Shown: positions 8,659 to 16,726, counted from the first letter of the stretch. The stretch: 39,525 nucleotides of DNA from an uncultured Pseudomonadota bacterium (GCA_938004375.1 CALKWH010000446.1:1-39525); one strand, 5' to 3'. Notes: generated by a model not told the origin, from the sequence alone. Translations and numbers: made by a program.

Positions 8659-9177
8659 ATGAACCAGGCTCTGCTCAAGATCCTCGAAATCGCCCTGACC
8701 ATGGAGGAGAAGGGTTATTCCTTCTACAACAAGGTCGTCAACACCTCCCAGAACCCACTGGGCAAGGCCATGTTCGGCCGCCTGCGCGACGACGAACTGG
8801 TGCACATGGAGCGCATCAAGGCCATCATCGCCGGCCTCTCCGGTGGCAAGGACTGGAAGCCCGATTACGATGCGCTGCCGACCCGCGGCCAGTCGACCTC
8901 GGAGATGTTCCGCGACCTCGCCAAAAACCACGCGGCGGAACTGACGCCCGACGCCGACGACGTCGAGGCCATCAACGTGGGCCTGGACTTCGAGGCCAAG
9001 GCCGTCCGGTTCTACGAGGAGCACCTCAAGGACGCCCAGGACGCCCTGGAGCGCGAGTTCATCCAGAAGATGATCGTCGAGGAGAAGGACCACCACGCGA
9101 CCTGCCTCGAGCTCAAGCGCTTCTATGCGGATCCGGCCGCCTACTTCGTCGAGACCGAGCACCCGCACCTCGACTGA
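8659..9177 (+). CDS. Ferritin-like (rubrerythrin-family) protein, second copy
   Basis: 172 residues, rubrerythrin ferritin-like fold without a rubredoxin tail. Helix signatures are TMEEKGYSFYNKV, RDDELVHMERIKAI, FEAKAVRFYEEHLKD and VEEKDHHATCLELKRF, giving the expected Glu/His di-iron ligands. It differs clearly from the first ferritin-like gene, so the two are not a recent duplication. Last gene of the operon; a possible terminator lies at 9330-9357. Probable role: oxidative-stress defence or iron storage alongside rubrerythrin. Confidence 0.9.
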   Translation: MNQALLKILEIALTMEEKGYSFYNKVVNTSQNPLGKAMFGRLRDDELVHMERIKAIIAGLSGGKDWKPDYDALPTRGQSTSEMFRDLAKNHAAELTPDADDVEAINVGLDFEAKAVRFYEEHLKDAQDALEREFIQKMIVEEKDHHATCLELKRFYADPAAYFVETEHPHLD

Positions 9178-9329
9178 CGATTCCGCGCGAAACAGCTTGA
9201 TTTTTCGGCCGTCGTCGGTCAAGTTGCGTCCAGGCGCCCCGGCGTCGTCTCCCACGGACTATTCACGGGTTTCCCGAGTTAGGCCGGTGCTTCAGTCGCT
9301 CCTGTGTTCGTTGCCCCCCTGACGACACC

Positions 9330-9357
9330 GGGCGGAGAAGTATCGGCCCTTTTTTTT
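9330..9357 (+). terminator. Possible terminator of the rubrerythrin operon
   Basis: A short GGGC/GCCC stem (9330-9333 with 9346-9349) runs directly into eight T residues (9350-9357). The stem is weak but the T run is the longest nearby. It lies between convergent genes, 150 bp after the last ferritin-like gene. Confidence 0.4.
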
Positions 9358-9368
9358 ACCTCAAAGGA

Positions 9369-10388
9369 TCACTGGACGCGCCGCTGTCGCCGGAGCTCGG
9401 GGGGCAGCGCCAGCAGACCCACCGCGCCCAGGGCCAGATACAGCAGGGTCTGAACGGCATGGAGCGTGACGACGAAGGCCATGCCCGGGCCCGTCACCAG
9501 GGCGGTGGAGAAGCGGGCGGACAACCCCAGCCGCGCGAACTCGTGGAAGTTCCCCACGTGCCCGGGAGCCCCCGGGATGAACACGCCCACGGCCGAGAAG
9601 CCCAGCACCAGGAGCACGGCGTCGGGGCCGGCGGGCAGGGCGAAGGCCCGGGCCAGCCACCAGATGCCCAGCGCGTTCATGCCCCAATAGGCGACGGTGT
9701 AGAGGACGGCCGTGCCCAGGTTGCGGGCGGCCAGCGCGCTCTTCAGACCCACCGCCAGACGGCCGGCGATCCGTTCCAGTTCGGCCGCCAGGCGACGCGC
9801 GGGGGTGAAGCGGCGGCCCACCCAGGGCAGCCCAGTGAGGCGCACCAGCGCGGCGATCCGGGCCTCGGGGGCCAGCGCCACGAAGATTAGTACCGCCAGC
9901 ATCCCGAGGAACACCAGGCTGGTGATCACCCAGATAGCCATGGCCCAGGACGGGATCGGGGCGTCGTCGACGAAGAAGCGCCAGGCGAAGGCGGCGGCGA
10001 TGGCGAGGACGATGAAGAGCCCGTCCAGCACGCGCTCCACGAGGAGGGCGCCGAGCACGGGGCCGAACGCGCTCTCCCCGGGCCGTCCGCGGAAGAACGC
10101 GGCCCGGACCAGCTCCCCGGCCCGGAGGGGGAAGACGATCACGGCGGCGAAGCCGACCCAGGAGGTCAGGTGCAGTGATCGACGGTCGAAGCCGGCGGGC
10201 ACCAGGGGGCGGATCATGCGCTCCCAGCGGAGGGTGCGCAGGGTCACCATGGCGAGCATGCAGGCCGTGAAGCCGGCGAACCAGCCCGGGTGCATCCAGG
10301 AGAACGAGGCGAGGAACACCTCCCGGTCCAGGTCCCGGACGGCCAGCCATCCGAACACCAGCGAGACCAGGCTGAACAGCCAGATCAT
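9369..10388 (-). CDS. LPG-synthase-TM-like integral membrane protein (flippase-like)
   Basis: 339 residues, almost entirely membrane helices. It fits the family of lysylphosphatidylglycerol-synthase membrane domains (YbhN/UPF0104, flippase-like), without the aminoacyl-transferase half. Typical family features are the basic-loop segment RTLRWERMIRP, the FPLRAGELVRA motif, ALLVERVLDG in the central helices, and PGAPGHVGNFHEF near the C-terminus. Members are linked to moving or modifying lipid-linked sugars or phospholipids. Its ATG overlaps the stop of the PHP phosphatase (ATGA, 10385-10388), suggesting joint action on an envelope polysaccharide or lipid intermediate. Confidence 0.85.
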   Translation of the reverse strand: MIWLFSLVSLVFGWLAVRDLDREVFLASFSWMHPGWFAGFTACMLAMVTLRTLRWERMIRPLVPAGFDRRSLHLTSWVGFAAVIVFPLRAGELVRAAFFRGRPGESAFGPVLGALLVERVLDGLFIVLAIAAAFAWRFFVDDAPIPSWAMAIWVITSLVFLGMLAVLIFVALAPEARIAALVRLTGLPWVGRRFTPARRLAAELERIAGRLAVGLKSALAARNLGTAVLYTVAYWGMNALGIWWLARAFALPAGPDAVLLVLGFSAVGVFIPGAPGHVGNFHEFARLGLSARFSTALVTGPGMAFVVTLHAVQTLLYLALGAVGLLALPPELRRQRRVQ

Positions 10389-11122
10389 GGGCGGATCCGG
10401 GGCGCGGTCCCCGCCTGTTCCAGGATCCGGCGCGGCTGCGTGGCGAGCAGGCGTTCGAGCACGTCCTCCCCCAGGTGGCGACCGGCCCAGGTCAGGGCTT
10501 TTCCGACGCGCTTGAGCATGTTGGAGCTGTGCATGTCGGTGGCGAGCAGGGTGATCAGCCCCTTCTCGACGTACTTGATGGCCCTGGCCCGCTGCTCGAG
10601 ATCCGCGTATTCCTTGAGGAACGAGGTCAGGTTGACCTGGAGACAGAACTCCTCGGCGACTCCGGTCAGGATCTTGTGGTTCAGGTTCCGGTAGCGCTCG
10701 ACGTGGGCCAGGATCGGGGAGTAGCCCTCCATCTGCACCCGGAACAGCGCCGTGCGGAAGGACTTCTCGTCGATGGACGGCGGGAACTCGAGCAGGAAGG
10801 TGTCTGAGCCGGCGATGGTGGGCACCTCCTTATCGCCCAGCCGGGTCGACAACTGGGCGTCGTAGTAATTCTCGGCGCCCAGCACCAGGTCCACTCCGGG
10901 GTGGCGTTCCTCGACCTCCTCGCACACCGCCTCGAACACCTGCTCGATGGACGGGCGCGACGGATTGAGCGAGTCCTGCTTCTGGTGCGGCGTGCACACG
11001 AGCGTGCGGAAGCCGAGTGCGACGAGGCCTTCGACCATGCGCAGGGTCTCGGCGAGGCTGGCCGAGCCGTCATCGATGCCGGGCAGCAGGTGCAGGTGGA
11101 GATCGACGAAGGAGGGGGGCAT
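10385..11122 (-). CDS. PHP-domain phosphatase of the CpsB/YwqE type
   Basis: 245 residues. Metal-site motifs of the PHP fold are clear: DLHLHLLPGIDDG at the N-terminus (His9, His11, then the CpsB-typical LPGIDDG), a central CTPHQ, HVERYRNL and a C-terminal ATDMHSS. Family members (Wzb-unrelated CpsB/CapC/YwqE) are Mn-dependent protein-tyrosine phosphatases that act on bacterial tyrosine kinases controlling capsule or exopolysaccharide synthesis. No BY-kinase or wz gene lies in the window, so the partner is elsewhere or the substrate differs. It starts 17 bp after the helical-repeat gene and overlaps the downstream flippase-like gene. Confidence 0.88.
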   Translation of the reverse strand: MPPSFVDLHLHLLPGIDDGSASLAETLRMVEGLVALGFRTLVCTPHQKQDSLNPSRPSIEQVFEAVCEEVEERHPGVDLVLGAENYYDAQLSTRLGDKEVPTIAGSDTFLLEFPPSIDEKSFRTALFRVQMEGYSPILAHVERYRNLNHKILTGVAEEFCLQVNLTSFLKEYADLEQRARAIKYVEKGLITLLATDMHSSNMLKRVGKALTWAGRHLGEDVLERLLATQPRRILEQAGTAPRIRP

Positions 11123-11139
11123 CCGGTTGGTGGCGGGGG

Positions 11140-11607
11140 TCAGTCGAGCTGGCCCATGAGAATTGCGTAGGTCAGTTCACGCATGATTTCCATGGGCTTG
11201 CCGTGGTAGGGCTCGTGCATGCAGGCGACGATGAACTGGTCGTGGGCGGCCTTGAAGTCCCGCATCTCGAAAAAGATCAGGCCCAGCAGGTAATGGGCCA
11301 GCGCCCAGTGGTCGAAGTCCCACTTGGCTTTCATCAGGAGCTCCACCGCCTCGGGGTGGAGCCCTTCGTGGAAACGGCGCACGGCGAGCAGGCACTTCTC
11401 GAAGTAGAAGAGCTCCTTTTCCATCACGAAGTGGTCCGGGAGGTCGGCCTGATCGGGGTTCATCCCCACGCAGAGAAAGGCGGCCGTGGGGATGAGGTTC
11501 CCCGGGGGCATCTGGCGGATGCGGCGCGCGCACTCGAGGATGTCGGCCCGGATGCGGGAGCCGCTTTGTTGCGAGAACAGGGGTTCCAGAAGGGTGGAGA
11601 TGGTCAT
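11140..11607 (-). CDS. Small helical-repeat (TPR-like) protein, function unknown
   Basis: 155 residues from ATG 11605-11607. A GTG two codons earlier (11613) is possible, but it forms part of the GAGGTGATC ribosome site. Paired amphipathic helices in the second half (FHEGLHPEAVELLMKAKWD, WALAHYLLGLIFFEMRDFKAAHDQFIVAC) read like two tetratricopeptide-type hairpins. No signal peptide. Nothing catalytic is seen. It is the first gene of an operon with the PHP phosphatase and the membrane protein, and it has its own divergent promoter. Probably a cytoplasmic interaction protein; the function is not recognised. Confidence 0.75.
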   Translation of the reverse strand: MTISTLLEPLFSQQSGSRIRADILECARRIRQMPPGNLIPTAAFLCVGMNPDQADLPDHFVMEKELFYFEKCLLAVRRFHEGLHPEAVELLMKAKWDFDHWALAHYLLGLIFFEMRDFKAAHDQFIVACMHEPYHGKPMEIMRELTYAILMGQLD

Positions 11608-11678
11608 GATCACCTCGGGTTCGGTTTGACGCGCCTGTTAAATAATGCTGGTTGGATCGGCGCGGTGAAACCACAGCT

Positions 11679-11706
11679 ACAATACACGCTTTTTCATCCG
11701 GGTCAA
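11679..11706 (-). promoter_or_regulatory. Sigma70-like promoter for the TPR-PHP-flippase operon
   Basis: On the minus strand: TTGACC (11701-11706), 16-bp spacer, TATTGT (11679-11684). Transcription would start near 11672 and reach the first ATG (11607) after about 65 bases. Its -35 lies 13 bp from the -35 of the opposite promoter. Confidence 0.6.
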
Positions 11707-11719
11707 CGCTCGCGCACTC

Positions 11720-11748
11720 TTGACTACGGTCATCTCTTACCGTATTGT
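11720..11748 (+). promoter_or_regulatory. Sigma70-like promoter for the FHA-DUF4388 gene
   Basis: TTGACT (11720-11725), 17-bp spacer, TATTGT (11743-11748). The predicted start near 11755 leaves a leader of only about 17 bases before ATG 11772. The -10 hexamer contains an in-frame TTG (11745) that would otherwise be a candidate start codon, so the promoter helps to reject it. Confidence 0.65.
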
Positions 11749-11771
11749 CCCCAGCTGAGGTTGGGATTCCA

Positions 11772-12692
11772 ATGACAGAGTATGCATTGAGAATTATTTC
11801 GGGCAAGTACCAAGGCGGCCAGTTCAAGATCAAGGATGATCGGGACATCACCGTGGGCCGCTCCTCCGATGCCGAAATGGTTCTGGTCGAAGACATGGTC
11901 TCCCGTTACCACTCCCGGATCTCTTCTCGGGCCGGAGTCCTCACCATCGTGGATCTGGGCTCCACCAACGGCACCTTCGTCAACGGTGAGCGGGTCGGCA
12001 AGAGCCCGGTCGAACTGAAGGAGGGCGACCGAATCCTCATCGGCACCTCCGTGCTGAAGATCATCGCCATCGAGGAGGCCGCAGCCGAGATCGAGGACTC
12101 CCAGGAAAAGGACGCCGGCCCCAACTCCCGGCGTTCCACGATGTCCATCACGCGGCACATGTCCGGCAGCATCGACGAGATCCCCCTGCCTGACCTGCTC
12201 CAGTTGCTCTCCACCTCGCGCAAGTCCGGCGTGCTCTCCGTGCACTCCAGCCCCATGGAGGGGCGCATCTACCTGCGCAACGGCAAGGTCTACTACTGCT
12301 CGCTCAACGACAACTTCGACCTAGATCCCTCCAAGGCGTTCTATCGCCTGATCACGTGGACCACCGGCACCTTCGACCTGCTGCCGCCCGACGACACCGA
12401 ATTCCTCAACGAGATCAAGGACGGCACCGAGAGCCTCCTGATGGAGGGCATGCGCATCTTCGACGAGATCAACCGTCTCAAGAAGGATCTGCCCGGCGTC
12501 GACGCGAAGATCTCCCTCGCGCCCAGCATCGTCAAGCCCCTGCGGGATCTCAATCCCAGCCAACTTGACATCCTCCAGTTGGTGCACAACCACGGCAAGG
12601 TCAAGACGATCCTCGACCGCAGCACGCTCTCCGATCTCGACGTCTACGAGATCCTCCTGATGCTCAAGGAAAACCAGTACATCGCGTTCTGA
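11772..12692 (+). CDS. FHA and DUF4388 (PATAN-type) signalling protein
   Basis: 306 residues from ATG 11772. The FHA domain (about 5-95) has the conserved phosphothreonine-binding set GRSSDAE, SRYHSRI and LGSTNGTFVNG. After an acidic linker comes a DUF4388/PATAN-like domain (about 130-240), opening SGSIDEIPLPDLLQLLS and including GRIYLRNGKVYYC. This N-terminal module recurs in Myxococcota and Deltaproteobacteria, often in gliding or polarity regulators. The C-terminal stretch (about 260-306) resembles a winged-helix-like tail. Likely reads Ser/Thr-kinase signals in the cytoplasm and relays them by protein contact. Transcribed alone, divergent from the TPR-PHP operon. Confidence 0.92.
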   Translation: MTEYALRIISGKYQGGQFKIKDDRDITVGRSSDAEMVLVEDMVSRYHSRISSRAGVLTIVDLGSTNGTFVNGERVGKSPVELKEGDRILIGTSVLKIIAIEEAAAEIEDSQEKDAGPNSRRSTMSITRHMSGSIDEIPLPDLLQLLSTSRKSGVLSVHSSPMEGRIYLRNGKVYYCSLNDNFDLDPSKAFYRLITWTTGTFDLLPPDDTEFLNEIKDGTESLLMEGMRIFDEINRLKKDLPGVDAKISLAPSIVKPLRDLNPSQLDILQLVHNHGKVKTILDRSTLSDLDVYEILLMLKENQYIAF

Positions 12693-12780
12693 GTCGGAAT
12701 CGAAACCGAAATCGTGGTCGATGATCTCGCGACGGGCGAGCGCGGTCATGGCAAGTCAAGACCGATTTCGATTTCGACCG
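12693..12780. repeat. GAAATC-rich imperfect inverted repeat between convergent genes
   Basis: The left arm (12693-12714) is a degenerate GAAATC tandem, and the right arm (12761-12780) carries its complement (TTTCGA twice). The spacer is about 46 bp. The pair lies directly after the FHA gene stop and before the convergent membrane-protein gene. It resembles the element at 23298-23369 (same hexamer next to CTTGAC). May act as a two-way terminator or be an interspersed repeat. Confidence 0.5.
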
Positions 12781-12820
12781 GGAAGAAGGACAGACCGGCC
12801 TCCGATGATGGATCGGCCTG

Positions 12821-14428
12821 CTAGGAGTCGATCCCCGGCTCGCCGTCCCTCGCCTGACCGTCGGCGTTTGCGGGCTCGTCGGGTTCCTCGAGGGCTCCGG
12901 CGCGCCGGGCGATGGCCGCGACCAGGCGGCAGAACTCCCGCACGTCTTCATTCACGGTGGGTAGGTAGCTCGCCTCGTAGGTCAGGCACTGCCCCCACCA
13001 CACACGGAGCTCCCCGAGCAGGAGCCTTCGGGCCGAGCGCACCAGCTCCTCGTCGAGGAGGTCCTCAGAGAAGAAGTTGCGGTCCCAGATCGCGACCTGG
13101 GTGCAGGAGGACTCGTCCATCGGAGTGACGCGCGGCAGCGTCGGGAAGAAGTGGCGGGCCAGCGGGACCTGGGAGATCGGGCAGCACACCCAGTCCGGTT
13201 CGGAGGGCGGTTCCTCGCCCAGGCACAGGCGCAGGCCCCCCAGCCGGCCGTCCTCGAGGGTGAAGACGTCGAGTCGGATCGGGGTCTGTCCGGTCTGGCC
13301 GGCGTGCCGGGTCAGCCGGCGGCGGTCCGTGGCGATCGGCGCGAGGTCGGCGCCCAGCGCCTCGGCCCAGGGTGCCGGATCGAAGCGGGCGTGCTCCATC
13401 GGCGGCTCGTCCACCGAGGAGAAGGCGGTGCCGATGGCCAGGAGCGATACCATCGCCAGGTAGGGCAGGACCTCCATCTCCTGATACGGGGAGAAGCCCG
13501 TGACGAGCCAGCACATCAGCAGGATGCCCAGGAAGATGTGCCAGCGCCGGCGGCCCGACACCAGCCTGGCGATGGCGTAGAACGAAGACCAGAGCGACAG
13601 AAAATACATCAGCAGCGGGAGGTTCTCCAACGGCAGGGTCACGCGCCAGCCGGCGAACCACAGCGAGGTGGCCGACGAGGGCGCCAGGCGGAAGAAGAGC
13701 GCCACTCCCAGCGCCGGCAGCAGGGAGACGGCCAGAGGCGCGGCCTGGATGAGTGGGGCCGAAGGTCGTGCGCGTCTGGCCGGGATCAGGAACGGCCAGG
13801 CCAGCCCCTGGAACAGGAAGAGCTGGTTCCCGAGGTGAAAGAGGGTGCCGGCCCACGAACCGGATCCGGGCGTGCCGGAAGCCTGCGGGTTGAGCAGGCG
13901 GGCGAGGATCAGCATGACCGATGGGCCGCACAGCAGGAGCAGGAAGACGCGGCTGCGTCGCGTGGGGAACTGCAGCGAGGCGTGCCACAGGAACAGAAAG
14001 ATCACGATCAGCACGCAGATGGTCCCGATGTAGTACCACAGCAGGTGACCGGCCATGTGCGTCGGGATCAGAAGCCCGTTGAGCGCCAGCGCGGGGAAGG
14101 CGAAGAACAGCACCAGACTGAGCATCCAGCGGTGAAAGCGGGCGCGCGTGGGCGCACGCAGGATGAACACGGAGAAGTAGAACAGCAGGAAGAACGACAG
14201 GATCTGCGTGAGGTAGACGAAGAACGTCGCCATCGGCACCAGAACCGTGAACACGGTGGGAATGTCCTCCAGTTCGTGGCTCGGCCGCAGCACGTAGAGG
14301 AGGACCCGATGCACCATCCCCTCGGCCAGCAGCGCGCCGAACCAGAAGGCGACGGCCCACAGCGCCCCCCGGGGGAACCATGCCGCCATCGAAGGCGCCA
14401 GTTCACTATTTTCCGTCGGCGATGCCAA
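12821..14428 (-). CDS. Polytopic membrane protein with soluble C-terminal domain, unknown function
   Basis: 535 residues from a TTG (14426-14428) that has GGAG seven bases upstream. The alternative ATG at 14389 has no ribosome site. Residues about 18-340 hold some ten hydrophobic helices arranged in close pairs. Residues about 350-515 are a soluble alpha/beta domain rich in Trp and Cys (DWVCCPISQVP, WDRNFFSEDLLDEELV), followed by an acidic Ala-rich tail. It overlaps the end of the adenosine-deaminase-like gene by 23 bp, so the two are co-translated. No family is recognised. Architecture suggests an inner-membrane sensor or transporter with a cytoplasmic effector domain. Confidence 0.8.
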   Translation of the reverse strand: MASPTENSELAPSMAAWFPRGALWAVAFWFGALLAEGMVHRVLLYVLRPSHELEDIPTVFTVLVPMATFFVYLTQILSFFLLFYFSVFILRAPTRARFHRWMLSLVLFFAFPALALNGLLIPTHMAGHLLWYYIGTICVLIVIFLFLWHASLQFPTRRSRVFLLLLCGPSVMLILARLLNPQASGTPGSGSWAGTLFHLGNQLFLFQGLAWPFLIPARRARPSAPLIQAAPLAVSLLPALGVALFFRLAPSSATSLWFAGWRVTLPLENLPLLMYFLSLWSSFYAIARLVSGRRRWHIFLGILLMCWLVTGFSPYQEMEVLPYLAMVSLLAIGTAFSSVDEPPMEHARFDPAPWAEALGADLAPIATDRRRLTRHAGQTGQTPIRLDVFTLEDGRLGGLRLCLGEEPPSEPDWVCCPISQVPLARHFFPTLPRVTPMDESSCTQVAIWDRNFFSEDLLDEELVRSARRLLLGELRVWWGQCLTYEASYLPTVNEDVREFCRLVAAIARRAGALEEPDEPANADGQARDGEPGIDS

Positions 14429-15629
14429 ACTGCTTCTCCATGGACTCGTAGTAGTCGATGATGGCGCGGACGTACTCGCGCTTCTCCAGGTAGCTGCGGG
14501 GGAAGAACGAGCGCTTGAACCCGTAGATGACGTAGTTCTTGAGCTCGCGGGGGCCGATCTGGAAGGCGTCCACGGCCTTTTCCAGCTCGTCGGTCACGGT
14601 GGTGTTCGAGACCAGGCGGTTGTCGGTGCAGAAGGTGACCGACAGTTTGGCCTTGCGCATCTTGGTGAACGTGTGGTCAGAGAGCTGGCGCAGCTCCGGA
14701 TTGGTCTGCATGTTCGAGGTCAGGCACACTTCGATGGTGATGCGACGGTCGGCGATGTAGCCGCTCAGGTCGGCGATGTAGCCCTCGCGATCCTCGATGG
14801 AGGGGTCCGAGATCTTGTCCGGGTTGAACAGGTAGAAGCCGTGGCCGATGCGGTCGGCGTGGCAGTCCGTGATGGCCTGGAAGATGCTCTCGGGGCCATA
14901 GGCCTCGCCGGCGTGGACGGTTTTCTTGATGAAGTTCTTGTGCGCCAGGCTGTAGGCCTCCTTGTGGTCGTCGGCGGGGTAGCCGTTCTCGGCGCCGGCC
15001 AGATCGAAGCCCACCACCGGGACGCCGAACTCGTCGCGGGCCACCACCGAGGCGCGCACCAGCTCCTGGGAGGCCAGGCCGAACACCTGGCGGGGGTCCG
15101 AGTGGGCGTGCACGGACAGCAGGTCGTCGAAGTACTCCGAGAAGCCCCGCGCGAACATGCGCATGGCGCACACGATGATCCCGTACTCGAACTGTGGCTC
15201 CCTCCCGGAGGTCACCTCGGGGCGCCCGTTGAACTCGCGCTTGGCGCGCTCGAAGCCCTTGTGGATGGCCTTGAGCACGTTGACGGCGTTCATGTGCTTG
15301 TGCTGGTGCAGCTGGGGCGCGAACCGGACCTCGATGTAGCGCACTCCCTCGGCCTGGTTGTCAAGGGCGAGCTCGTAGGCCACGCGCTCGAGGGCCGCCT
15401 CGTGCTGCATCACGGCAGTGGTGTAGGCGAAGCCGGCGAGGTACTCCTCGAGGCTGGCGTATTTTTCCTTGAAGACCGTCTCGCGCAGCCCCTCCTCGGT
15501 GTAGGACGGGAGCTTCACGTTGTATTCCTGGGCCAGATCGATCAGGGTGGAGAGCCGCAGGGAGCCGTCGAGGTGCAGGTGGACGTCGGTCTTGGGGATG
15601 CTCAGCAGGAAGTCACGGTTGATGGTCAT
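14406..15629 (-). CDS. Adenosine-deaminase-like amidohydrolase
   Basis: 407-residue metal-dependent hydrolase of the adenosine/AMP deaminase family. Zinc ligands are His17 and His19 (HLHLDGS), His239 (HAGE) and Asp336 (CTDN). Glu242 is the expected proton shuttle and His263 lies in IGHG. LTSNMQTNPEL matches the family TSN-QT element. In well-studied adenosine deaminases the zinc Asp is followed by a second Asp that contacts the purine; here that position is Asn337 (TDNRLVS), so the substrate may not be plain adenosine. The protein is also longer than the usual 330-350 residues. ATG with AAGGA about 10 bases upstream. Follows the lipoprotein gene by 24 bp. Cytoplasmic. Confidence 0.88.
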   Translation of the reverse strand: MTINRDFLLSIPKTDVHLHLDGSLRLSTLIDLAQEYNVKLPSYTEEGLRETVFKEKYASLEEYLAGFAYTTAVMQHEAALERVAYELALDNQAEGVRYIEVRFAPQLHQHKHMNAVNVLKAIHKGFERAKREFNGRPEVTSGREPQFEYGIIVCAMRMFARGFSEYFDDLLSVHAHSDPRQVFGLASQELVRASVVARDEFGVPVVGFDLAGAENGYPADDHKEAYSLAHKNFIKKTVHAGEAYGPESIFQAITDCHADRIGHGFYLFNPDKISDPSIEDREGYIADLSGYIADRRITIEVCLTSNMQTNPELRQLSDHTFTKMRKAKLSVTFCTDNRLVSNTTVTDELEKAVDAFQIGPRELKNYVIYGFKRSFFPRSYLEKREYVRAIIDYYESMEKQFGIADGK

Positions 15630-15653
15630 CTATGGTTTTCCTTTCTGGTGAAA

Positions 15654-16571
15654 TCACAGGCCGTGCCGGCGGTTGAGGACCTGTTCGACGTCGTCGTCGC
15701 GGGTCTTGAGCCGGATGGTGTCGCCGATGAGCACGCCGGAGTACGTGTCCAGGAAGCGCTTCTCGGTGCGATCGCAGGGGTGGTGGTGCTGGGTGGAGTA
15801 GCCGGTCTCGCGCAGGCGGAGCTGGCCGTTGGGCAGGAACGTCCCCTCCACGGTGTACCGTGTGAAGAGGACGATCTCCTTGCGGCCGTTGCACGCGAAG
15901 TTCGACGAGTTGGTGCTCTCGCGGATCTCCATGCGGTCGTAGTGGCCGGCGATCCGCCCGCCGTCGAGGGTCCGCAGGGTCCACAGTTCGAGCTCGACCT
16001 TCTGCTCCTCGGCGGCGGTGGGCGTGCTGCGCCGGTAGAGCCAGCTGCCGGCGGGCGTGTGGGGCCACAGGATGCGGCTCTTGCCGGTCAAGGTGTGCAC
16101 CAGATAAGCCTGATCGGGTGCCTCGGGCCCGGCCAATGCGAGGGTGGTGCCGCCAAAAACCGGCAGCTCCCCATCGCAGGCGCCCGGTGTGTGCTGTCGT
16201 CGCTCGGAGACGATCTTCCAGGAGCCGTCCGCCGCGGGCCTGGCGGTCAGATGGTAGACCACCCTCACCTCGTAGGCGTTGGTGTTGTTGCAGGAGAAGA
16301 TCGTGCGGGACTTGCCCAGGCGGGTGAAGGTCACGACCAAATTGCGCAGATCCCCTCCCGCGACGGGCAGCGACCAGACCTCGCGGGTGGTGACGGTGTC
16401 CCCCTCCTCGGTGGTCTCGTCTTGAATGCTGAAGACCAGGCGCGCGTCCGGGGTTAATAGCACGGGGCCGGGCCTGCGGGGTTCGCGACCGCGACAGGCC
16501 GACAGGCCGGCGAGGCCCAGGAGTGCGACGACCACGGACGCGAGGGAGGAGAAGAGAGGACGATGCTGCAT
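15654..16571 (-). CDS. Lipoprotein of unknown function
   Basis: 305 residues. The ATG at 16569-16571 gives a clean lipoprotein signal ending LAGLSAC (Cys26), and an AGGCGG lies upstream. The mature protein is rich in beta-strand patterns with charged turns and four further Cys (in FSCNNTN, GACDGE, NFACNGR and HHHPCDRTE), which may pair as two disulfides. The related FSCNNTN and NFACNGR segments hint at an internal duplication. No known domain recognised. It heads the operon with the deaminase-like enzyme and the polytopic protein, so the three probably serve one envelope-linked process. Confidence 0.75.
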   Translation of the reverse strand: MQHRPLFSSLASVVVALLGLAGLSACRGREPRRPGPVLLTPDARLVFSIQDETTEEGDTVTTREVWSLPVAGGDLRNLVVTFTRLGKSRTIFSCNNTNAYEVRVVYHLTARPAADGSWKIVSERRQHTPGACDGELPVFGGTTLALAGPEAPDQAYLVHTLTGKSRILWPHTPAGSWLYRRSTPTAAEEQKVELELWTLRTLDGGRIAGHYDRMEIRESTNSSNFACNGRKEIVLFTRYTVEGTFLPNGQLRLRETGYSTQHHHPCDRTEKRFLDTYSGVLIGDTIRLKTRDDDVEQVLNRRHGL

Positions 16572-16626
16572 CGGATGACCGCCTGGCCGGGTACCCATGT
16601 AGGGGGGCCGGTTCCTGAAACGAGTT

Positions 16627-16655
16627 ATCCTAGTGTTTCGCGTGCGCGTGCGCAA
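16627..16655 (-). promoter_or_regulatory. Promoter candidate for the lipoprotein-deaminase operon
   Basis: Minus strand: TTGCGC (16650-16655), 17-bp spacer, TAGGAT (16627-16632). The spacer is an alternating purine-pyrimidine CGCGTGCG tract. The start would be about 50 bases ahead of the ATG at 16571. Confidence 0.5.
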
Positions 16656-16674
16656 CCCTTTTGTTACCCGGGCC

Positions 16675-16703
16675 TTGCGCCCGTGGCCGGCCCCTGCTAC
16701 CGT
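16675..16703 (+). promoter_or_regulatory. Promoter candidate for the serine-protease gene
   Basis: TTGCGC (16675-16680), 17-bp spacer, TACCGT (16698-16703). Weaker -10 match; same -35 hexamer as the divergent promoter 20 bp away. The leader would be about 17 bases. Confidence 0.4.
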
Positions 16704-16726
16704 GAAGGACGAACGGGAGAGTTCCC

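Noticed and set aside
11745..11771. TTG at 11745 as start of the FHA-DUF4388 protein
   Set aside because: It lies inside the -10 hexamer of the promoter and would not be transcribed; ATG 11772 fits.
14673..16457. Very long open frame on the plus strand antisense to the deaminase-like gene and lipoprotein
   Set aside because: In high-GC DNA the antisense frames of real genes stay open. This one has low-complexity Gly/Val/Glu content and no motif, and the minus-strand reading has catalytic residues and a lipobox.
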